From the NCBI GenBank assembly GCA_029934695.1, contig JAOZLU010000060.1, positions 1 to 20,133 on the forward strand: a stretch of 20,133 nucleotides of DNA, read 5' to 3'. This stretch comes from Desulfobacterales bacterium (lineage in GTDB: Bacteria > Desulfobacterota > Desulfobacteria > Desulfobacterales > 4be13). Position numbers and translations under genes: made by a program. Shown here piece by piece: positions 14,650 through 20,133 of this stretch. Every line of letters begins with the position of its first letter. The first letter of the stretch is position 1. The notes under the pieces are model-generated. The model saw only the letters and a list, made by a program, of their open reading frames with translations. It was not told the origin of the DNA and did no database searches.

Positions 14650-16137
14650 GTGAAGCACACATTCAAACCATTACTTATTTTTATCCTGTTTTCGTGTATT
14701 ACCGTGATGCCGGTTCATGCGGCAAAACGTGCCCTGGTCATTGGCATTGACGATTACAAGCACTCTAAAATACCGGACCTGGGCGGCTGTGTCGGCGATG
14801 GCAATGCCATGGTGAAGATATTGAAAGATCATCTTGGCTTCACCGACAGCGAGATAAAATATCTCATCAACAGCCAGGCCACCCGCGCCGGTATTCTGAA
14901 TGCGCTTGACAAATGGGTGGTTGACGGAACCGATGTCGGCGATAAAATTCTGATCTACTACGCGGGTCACGGCTATTTCACAGAGGATGACAACGGAGAC
15001 GAAAAAGATGAGAAAAATCCCATGGACGAAACCCTGTGTCCTCACGACACTGACCCGGATTTGCTCAAAGACAGGACCAAAAAAGGAAACATGATCACTG
15101 ATGACGAGATCGGTGAACGGCTGGCCCGGTTAAAAGGCCGGCAGGTCATACTTATTTTCGACAGTTGCCACTCAGGAACTGCCACAAGAGGCGGCATGGG
15201 GAAGGAGTTGCCAGTTCGTTCCCTGAGTTTTGCTCCCAGGAAGGAAGGTTCCAGAAGTCTGCCAGAAATACGCAAAAAGCAAACATCCTCTCATACAGGA
15301 AATGTCCCGGTCCATGCGCTTTCCGAAGAAATTGATGCCAGCAAAAGCTATATGACGTTCCTGGCAGCAGCCTCCCCGCTACAAGAGGCAAAGGAACTGA
15401 CACCTTACGGTATTAACCACGGCGCCCTGACTTACAGCATTATCAAAGCCTTTGAAAATGCGGGCAGGAATGTCTGCCTGTCTGATATAAAAAAATTTTT
15501 TGACGAGATAAAGGAAGAATACGGGATCAAAAATCAGGAACCTCAGACAGAGGGGAACCCGGGATTGGCCAAACGACCACTCCGGGGAATATTCGGCACA
15601 TCTTTTTCTTCTGATGCGGCATACGCTGCTGAGAATCCCAACCCGGATATGACGCTTCAGCTATGGGCAAATGAAAAAGGCAAAAAGAAATTCAGGCTGT
15701 ATGACTCGGTGCGGTTTCATACCGTCAGCAGTGATGACGGATACCTTTACCTTTTTGATCTGATTGAATCATCAGATCAGATGTACCTGATCTATCCGAA
15801 CCAGTGGACACCTACGAATCATATCCGAAAAAATACGGAAATTCTCATTCCGCCCACTGCCGTCAGGGGAGAACCCGTCACCTTTGAATTTACAGCAGAG
15901 CAAAAAGGAAATGAGAAGATCATTGCCATTGTGACAAAAACCCCGTGGCAGGAAATGAATCAGGTCATCGGGAAAAACACCGAGCCAGTCAAAGTCATGA
16001 ATAAGGAACAGAAATCGCAGATACTCACCCTGCTTTACCAAAAGCAGTCCGGGCGACATCTCGAATACGATCCTGAGGACTCGCTTTCAGGCCCAAATGA
16101 CTGGGTGGGAACGGTTTTTGACTTGGAAATATATTGA
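14650..16137 (+). CDS. Exported metacaspase-like protease with DUF4384
   Basis: From GTG 14650 the product is 495 aa. A signal peptide covers about 1-25 (ending MPVHAA). The caspase fold runs from KRALVIGIDDYKHSKI to about residue 310. The dyad is His107 in YYAGHGYF and Cys173 in FDSCHSGT. An acidic loop (DDNGDEKDEKNPMDETLCPHD) between them matches the calcium-responsive loop of metacaspases, which cleave after Arg or Lys. A C-terminal DUF4384 domain covers about 331-440 (RLYDSVRFHT, DGYLYLFDLI, YLIYPNQW, EILIPP), and the protein ends in GTVFDLEIY. The next caspase gene starts 24 bp after the stop, so the two are very probably co-transcribed. Both catalytic residues are present, so activity is expected. 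Confidence 0.92.
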   Translation: MKHTFKPLLIFILFSCITVMPVHAAKRALVIGIDDYKHSKIPDLGGCVGDGNAMVKILKDHLGFTDSEIKYLINSQATRAGILNALDKWVVDGTDVGDKILIYYAGHGYFTEDDNGDEKDEKNPMDETLCPHDTDPDLLKDRTKKGNMITDDEIGERLARLKGRQVILIFDSCHSGTATRGGMGKELPVRSLSFAPRKEGSRSLPEIRKKQTSSHTGNVPVHALSEEIDASKSYMTFLAAASPLQEAKELTPYGINHGALTYSIIKAFENAGRNVCLSDIKKFFDEIKEEYGIKNQEPQTEGNPGLAKRPLRGIFGTSFSSDAAYAAENPNPDMTLQLWANEKGKKKFRLYDSVRFHTVSSDDGYLYLFDLIESSDQMYLIYPNQWTPTNHIRKNTEILIPPTAVRGEPVTFEFTAEQKGNEKIIAIVTKTPWQEMNQVIGKNTEPVKVMNKEQKSQILTLLYQKQSGRHLEYDPEDSLSGPNDWVGTVFDLEIY

Positions 16138-16161
16138 AAAGGGTTAAGGAGGAATTTTATT

Positions 16162-17946
16162 ATGAAAAAGGTCGTTGTTTTGTTTAGTGTGATGCTGTTT
16201 TTTTCCGGTATGGCAACTGGCGGCACTTATGAAAAAAAAGCGCTGCTGATCGGGGTCGGCCAGTACAAAAATGCTGATGATGAGGGGTTGAAAAATCTTA
16301 ATGGCCCGAAAAACGATGTGAAACTGATTAAGGAGGAATTCCTGAAACCTGTTCTGGGTTATACAGAAGATCAGATTGACGTGCTTGTTGACAGCGACGC
16401 GACCAGGAAAAATATTGTCAATAAAATGAATGCGTTTATCAAAGGCAAAAATGTAAAAGAGCGGTTTTTCTATTTCTCAGGCCACGGAGGTCAGACAGAC
16501 GACATCAGCGGAGATGAGGAGTATGATGCCCTGGATGAGGTGATCCTTCCTCACGATGCAGCCTATAAAAGCGACGGCTCCTGGGATGATAGGACCATCA
16601 TCAGCGATGATGATATCAGGCAATGGTTTGAAAAACTGAGCGGGAAAAAACTCACCGCCATGTTTGACAGTTGCCATTCAGGGACCGTCTGCCGATCTAT
16701 GGGCAACTTGCAGGGAGTCCCAGTCAGCACTCCGAAACATGCTTTCAGCAAAACAGGAAAAATATCCGTGAAAAGAGGGATTCCGAATGAGGAAGAATTG
16801 TCAGAAGGAGAAAAAATACCGGAAGGTCATGTTTATTTTTACGCGGCCTTGGACTCGCAGGCAGCACTGGAAGGGAAAAACAGTGACAATACCTTTACAG
16901 GCTTCTATACTGAGGCACTCATCAGGACTGTCAGGGATATCGCCAGACAAAAACAAGATAAGGAAAAGATCTCTTATCTGAAACTGTTCGATTCTCTGAT
17001 TACGGTGATGAAAGACCGGATGAATCTTGACCAGACTCCGGATATCCAGCCCAAATACCTCGGGGAAGAACCCGAAGAGTACAGAAACACACGGTCAGCC
17101 AGACTGATTGAGCCGTTTTTCCCAGCCTCGCAGGCAGAAGCCGAGGGCAGCAGTTTCCCGGATGTTGATCGCCACAAAATAAATGTTTTGCTGGTTCAGG
17201 AAGGCAAAAACCTTGTCAGTCCGTCGGATCTGAAGCAGATGGAGAATCATGCAGTCATTGATTTTGAAAAAAAGGATAAAAGTTACAATCTGTATATAAA
17301 CATCCTGACCGCTTCCAAAAAGGCTGAACTGACCAACGAAAACGGCTATCGTGTGAACCTTTTCTCTTATTCTGACAAAAAAGACCTCATCCGCAATCTT
17401 GTAAAACGGGCACAGCATGAATTTTTGAAAGATATCCTGGAGCAGATCAGGTCAGAACACGGCTTTCCCATGTCCGTGAAAGTGAAAGATTATGATAAGA
17501 ACGATTTTTACTGCGGTCAGGAGATCACATACATGATTGAGAGCAATGTGGATGCTTATGTGTATATTCTCTCAGTGGATGCCGGCGGTGAATTCAATCT
17601 TCTGCTTCCCTTTGAATTGCAGACTGACAACAAAATCAGAAAAGGAGGGAGAATCTTACTGCCGGATCAGGAAATATGCGGTCACGATATCGTCATGGAG
17701 ATTACCGATGAGCCAGGAGAGGAAATCATAAAAGTGCTGGCATCACCGACCCCGCTCAATATAAAAATGGCAAAACCCAGGATCATGGAGAGCGAAGACG
17801 ATTACATGACACAAATCTCCTTTGACGAAGCCCTCAAGACAATCAGGGATATGATTGCCCAGCTCAGGAAACAGGATATCTGGTACGAAGGGACGAAAAA
17901 GTACATGAACCATACCCGGCAGGAATATGACAGCAAGTTTCGTTGA
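16162..17946 (+). CDS. Exported metacaspase-like protease with DUF4384 (second)
   Basis: AAGGAGG (16146-16152) lies 9 bp before the ATG. The 594-aa protein has a signal peptide (about 1-20). The caspase domain covers about 24-310, with His108 in FYFSGHGG and Cys171 in FDSCHSGT. The acidic loop DISGDEEYDALDEVILPHD is a textbook metacaspase calcium loop. A middle region (about 330-440) of unknown fold is followed by a DUF4384 domain at about 449-531 (YDKNDFYCGQEITYMIESN, AYVYILSVD, NLLLPFE, RILLPDQ, EEIIKVLAS). It pairs with the caspase directly upstream. Its 3' end has been copied twice: a 71-bp stretch with the last codons is tandemly repeated just downstream, and 232 bp of the coding region recur at 19796-20027. 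The intact copy is this one. Confidence 0.92.
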   Translation: MKKVVVLFSVMLFFSGMATGGTYEKKALLIGVGQYKNADDEGLKNLNGPKNDVKLIKEEFLKPVLGYTEDQIDVLVDSDATRKNIVNKMNAFIKGKNVKERFFYFSGHGGQTDDISGDEEYDALDEVILPHDAAYKSDGSWDDRTIISDDDIRQWFEKLSGKKLTAMFDSCHSGTVCRSMGNLQGVPVSTPKHAFSKTGKISVKRGIPNEEELSEGEKIPEGHVYFYAALDSQAALEGKNSDNTFTGFYTEALIRTVRDIARQKQDKEKISYLKLFDSLITVMKDRMNLDQTPDIQPKYLGEEPEEYRNTRSARLIEPFFPASQAEAEGSSFPDVDRHKINVLLVQEGKNLVSPSDLKQMENHAVIDFEKKDKSYNLYINILTASKKAELTNENGYRVNLFSYSDKKDLIRNLVKRAQHEFLKDILEQIRSEHGFPMSVKVKDYDKNDFYCGQEITYMIESNVDAYVYILSVDAGGEFNLLLPFELQTDNKIRKGGRILLPDQEICGHDIVMEITDEPGEEIIKVLASPTPLNIKMAKPRIMESEDDYMTQISFDEALKTIRDMIAQLRKQDIWYEGTKKYMNHTRQEYDSKFR

Positions 17947-18067
17947 AAAAAAAGTTCGTAGTTCCGCCTTTAGGCGGTTCCCCGTTTCAGAACATAAATA
18001 TGACAGCAAGTTTCGTTGAAAAAAAAGTTCGTAGTTCCGCCTTTAGGCGGTTTCTCGTTTCAGAACA
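17924..18067. repeat. 73-bp-period tandem duplication spanning the caspase stop
   Basis: The sequences 17924-17994 and 17997-18067 match at 69 of 71 positions. Each copy holds the last codons and stop of the caspase gene plus one forward REP-like unit. It reads as a recent slippage or recombination event. Only the first copy is read as the end of the gene. Confidence 0.85.
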
Positions 18068-18172
18068 GCGGGCTTGGGATAGAGGCCGCCTAAAGGCGGA
18101 ACTACGAACTTCTGGGGAGACCGCCTAAAGGCGGAACTTCTGGGGAGACCGCCTGAAGGCGGAACTACGAAC
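17954..18172. repeat. Cluster of five REP-like units (family A)
   Basis: Forward units lie at 17954-17977 and 18027-18050. Reverse units lie at 18086-18109, 18121-18137 (truncated, ending GGAAC) and 18149-18172. The last two lie in a 28-bp tandem repeat (TTCTGGGGAGA plus the palindrome). It fills the 252-bp gap between the caspase and OmpA-like genes. Confidence 0.85.
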
Positions 18173-18198
18173 TGTTATGTTTCACAAAGGAGAATGTT

Positions 18199-18987
18199 AT
18201 GAAAAAATTGAAGGTTATTTGGGTATTGTGCATTATAGCAGCGTTTATTTTCTGCAAAGATAATGCGTTGGCACAGGACTGCAAACAGGGACAGGATGCT
18301 GTTTTGTATTATCTCCAGGCTGTCAAAGCTGATGATCGTGATTTCAAAGCCTGTCTGTGTCTCGGAGATGCTTACAGCGATGCAGGAAAGCCGGTTCATG
18401 CGCTTCGCTATTTCAGCAAGGGAATCCGTATCATTGAACGTGATCCCAGAGTGATAGCAAAAAACAGACACCTGTTTGAAAACTATCGGAAGAAACTCAC
18501 GGCTCTGAAAAAGATACATCTCTATCAGGATGAGACAGCATTGGGAAATCATCTTGATCCGAATGGAGCGAGAAAACTGGGTGTGCTTCCGAAAATAGAG
18601 ACGCATGTTGAGTTTGATACGAATCAGACAACCATCAAAGATGACTGGCAGGCCCAACTGGACACCCTTGCCGAGGTGCTGGGGAAAGACAAGATGCGAC
18701 CCTATAAATTCATCATCCAGGGACATACCGACATCAGGGGAACGGACGGGGATAACTACAAATTATCTCTGGGAAGGGCAAAAGCGGTGAAGCGTTATCT
18801 GAAGAGCAAAGGCGTTGCATCTGCCTCATTCCTCTCCGTGGACGGCAAAGGCGAAAGCCGTTCCCTGGATCGTAAAAGCGGTGAGTCAGACGCAAACTGG
18901 CATCGCAGGAACAGGCGTGTGGTGTTTATTTCCTGCAACAAAGGCGATGATAAGGAGAACTGCCTGAGGAAAAGGAAGGCGGACTGA
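18199..18987 (+). CDS. Exported TPR/OmpA-like peptidoglycan-binding protein
   Basis: AAAGGAG (18186-18192) lies 6 bp before the ATG. The 262-aa protein has a signal peptide (about 1-25, ending NALAQ). A TPR-like helical pair follows at about 33-75 (AVLYYLQAVKADDRDFKACL, LGDAYSDAGKPVHALRYFSK). An OmpA-family C-terminal domain covers about 135-247: VEFDTNQTTI, then FIIQGHTDIRGTDGDNYKLS, LGRAKAVKRYL and HRRNRRVVF. The conserved Asp and Arg that contact diaminopimelate in this family are present (TDIRG and RNRRV). It should bind peptidoglycan in the periplasm. There is no lipobox or beta-barrel, so it differs from Pal and full OmpA. It may anchor the protease set, but that link rests only on position. 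Confidence 0.9.
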   Translation: MKKLKVIWVLCIIAAFIFCKDNALAQDCKQGQDAVLYYLQAVKADDRDFKACLCLGDAYSDAGKPVHALRYFSKGIRIIERDPRVIAKNRHLFENYRKKLTALKKIHLYQDETALGNHLDPNGARKLGVLPKIETHVEFDTNQTTIKDDWQAQLDTLAEVLGKDKMRPYKFIIQGHTDIRGTDGDNYKLSLGRAKAVKRYLKSKGVASASFLSVDGKGESRSLDRKSGESDANWHRRNRRVVFISCNKGDDKENCLRKRKAD

Positions 18988-19034
18988 ATAAGCCCTTGTC
19001 ATTCCTACAGGGATGCGATTGCTACATGGATTAA

Positions 19035-19056
19035 AAAGGATTTTCGCCAATCCTTT
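19035..19056 (+). terminator. Weak hairpin, possible terminator of the OmpA-like gene
   Basis: AAAGGATT (19035-19042) pairs with AATCCTTT (19049-19056) across a 6-nt TTCGCC loop. No T-run follows beyond the stem, so termination is only a possibility. Confidence 0.3.
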
Positions 19057-19098
19057 CTTATTGCTCATCCGTGTAGTTTCTTCATTTGCAGGAGGACT

Positions 19099-19166
19099 GT
19101 TCGTAGTTCCGCCTTTAGGCGGCAGATGTAAGCACACACAGACCGCCTAAAGGCGGAACTACGAAC
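19099..19166. repeat. REP-like inverted pair (family A)
   Basis: A forward unit (19099-19122) and a reverse unit (19143-19166) are separated by 20 bp. They sit about 50 bp upstream of the WD40 gene start. Confidence 0.85.
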
Positions 19167-19217
19167 TTTTTGAACTCTGCTTAAACTTAAACCCTCAAAA
19201 CCAAAAGGAGAAACCCC

Positions 19218-19841
19218 ATGAAAATGAAACAAACACGTTTCCCGGCCCTTGCAATCCTGCTTGCGGCCTTTTTCATCAGCCTGCTCCCGAACCCGGCATT
19301 GGCGGGCTTTTTTTCCATTGAGCAGCTCCCGAGCGGCCCACCCGCAGACCCCATCCTCCGCATAGAGACGGGTATGCACACGGCAAAAATCTACCGAACC
19401 GGCCGGGATGCAAATGAGCGTGTCCTGCTCCCGAACCCGGCATTGGCGGGTTTCGAGATCGAGAAACCGAGCCCACCCGCAGACCCCATCCTCCGCATAG
19501 AGACGGGTATGCACACGGCAATGATCAGGCGAATCGGCGTGGATGCAAAGGAGCGTATCCTGGTAACAGCGTCTGCCGACAAGACCGTCCGGGTCTGGGA
19601 CCTTGAAACCGGCAGGCTCAGAAAGATTCTGAGGGTGCCTATTGACACGGGCAATGATGGCAGGCTCGATGCTGTCGCCATTTCCCCTGACGGAAAGACT
19701 GTGGCCGCAGGGGGGTACGATTGGGACGATTCCATCTATATCTTCAACCTCGAAACCGGAACCGTCACCCGCCGGATCACCGGCCTTCCCAACGTGATAT
19801 CGTCATGGAGATTACCGATGAACCAGGAGAGGAAATCATAA
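19218..19841 (+). pseudogene. Truncated exported WD40-repeat gene
   Basis: The open frame gives 207 aa. A signal peptide covers about 1-29 (LLPNPALAG). Part of this signal end recurs at residues 70-78 because of an internal tandem duplication. About one and a half WD40 repeats follow: MIRRIGVDAKERILVTASAD with KTVRVWDLETGRL, then AVAISPDGKTVAAGG with SIYIFNLETGTV. At residue about 193 the sequence switches to a copy of the upstream caspase 3' end in a different frame, and 15 foreign residues precede the stop. WD40 propellers normally need six or seven repeats, so this product should not fold. From memory, similar WD40 openings (ending TGLPNVI) belong to large WD40-caspase proteins, so this may be the relic of one. 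It could still be expressed as a short secreted peptide. Confidence 0.7.
19280..19558. repeat. In-frame internal tandem duplication in the WD40 gene
   Basis: Copy 1 (19280-19423, 144 bp) and copy 2 (19424-19558, 135 bp) share the LLPNPALAG and PPADPILRIETGMHTA coding segments. They differ by a 9-bp indel and scattered substitutions. CCTG occurs at both starts and at the junction after copy 2 (19559-19562), consistent with a microhomology-mediated duplication. Both unit lengths are multiples of three, so the frame is kept. Confidence 0.8.
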
Positions 19842-20133
19842 AAGTGCTGGCATCACCGGCCCCGCTCAATATAAAAATGGCAAAAGCCAGGATCATGGAG
19901 AGCGGAGACGATTACATGACACAAATCTCCTTTGACGAAGCCCTCAGGACAATCAGGGATATGATTGCCCAACTAAAGAAACAGGATATCTGGTACGAAG
20001 GGACGAAAAAGTACATGAACCATACCCATTTTGAGGCCCGCAGGGTCGGCATGTTTGTAGCCAGTTGGACAGAACGAAATTTTAAGGCCCGCAGGGTCGT
20101 CATGTTTGTAGATAATTGTGGAACACCATTTTA
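19796..20133 (+). pseudogene. Displaced copy of the caspase 3' end
   Basis: Bases 19796-20027 match 17686-17917 at 224 of 232 positions, that is, the last part of the second metacaspase-DUF4384 gene. In the caspase frame (codons starting at 19796) the copy stays open without a stop, then runs into foreign sequence at 20028 and to the window edge. It has no start or ribosome binding site of its own and is read out of frame from the WD40 gene. Most of the eight differences are silent or conservative. It is a recombination product rather than a working gene. Confidence 0.8.
20028..20111. repeat. Two 33-bp units at 51-bp period
   Basis: Sequences 20028-20060 and 20079-20111 match at 31 of 33 positions. 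Both contain GGCCCGCAGGGTCG and CATGTTTGTAG. The 51-bp period equals 17 codons. The array may continue past the window edge. It begins exactly where the copied caspase segment ends. Confidence 0.75.

Noticed and set aside
17954..18172. CRISPR array
   Set aside because: Units occur in both orientations, spacing is irregular, spacers are themselves repeats, and no cas gene is present. The REP-like reading fits better.
1..20133. DGR reverse transcriptase or template repeat within the window
   Set aside because: No reading frame on either strand shows reverse-transcriptase motifs, and I found no second copy of the 5610-5693 sequence with AAC codons. The machinery must be elsewhere if the call is right.
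1..20133. tRNA, rRNA or riboswitch genes
   Set aside because: No cloverleaf, rRNA or known riboswitch signature was seen by eye. The hairpins found belong to repeats.

Overview
The window suggests a Gram-negative bacterium with a large, repeat-rich genome. Almost every protein has an export signal, one is an OmpA-like peptidoglycan-binding protein, and caspase-like, clostripain, DUF4384, DUF3160, PEGA and DUF1566 domains occur together. From memory this mix, with the palindromic GTAG-containing repeats between genes, resembles Desulfobacterota (filamentous or multicellular Desulfobacterales such as Desulfonema-like organisms). That is an inference, not something the sequence proves. All recognised genes lie on the + strand.

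Layout. From 1 to 3443 there are three AT-richer genes: an unrecognised soluble protein that may be cut by the window edge, an unrecognised exported protein, and a lipoprotein with a FlgT/LPP20-like N-terminal region. A MITE-like element sits immediately upstream of the lipoprotein gene. From 4014 to 17946, with visibly higher GC, lies a run of nine exported proteins. They are a caspase-PEGA-DUF1566 protein, a LysM-DUF4384 protein, three stand-alone DUF4384 proteins, a DUF3160 protein, a clostripain (C11) protease with two DUF4384 modules, and two metacaspase-like proteases with C-terminal DUF4384. Then come an OmpA-like protein (18199-18987) and a damaged WD40 gene (19218-19841). The WD40 gene is cut by a 232-bp copy of the 3' end of the upstream caspase gene.

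How the genes may work together. DUF4384 recurs in two caspases, the clostripain and four non-protease exported proteins. LysM and OmpA modules could tether parts of the set to peptidoglycan. This looks like a cell-envelope or extracellular cysteine-protease network built on a common DUF4384 module. The strongest single lead is the 3' end of the caspase-PEGA-DUF1566 gene. There 13 of 17 consecutive codons end in C, and all the variable positions fit an AAC-rich template, as in the variable region of a diversity-generating retroelement. No reverse transcriptase or template repeat is visible in the window.

Between the genes, every gap longer than about 25 bp carries at least one palindromic or repeat element. 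These include 13 REP-like half units (GTAG followed by CCGCCTTTAGGCGG, mostly in inverted pairs), a second palindrome family (AGACCTCCGAGGTTTT arms) that shows compensatory changes, and several single elements.
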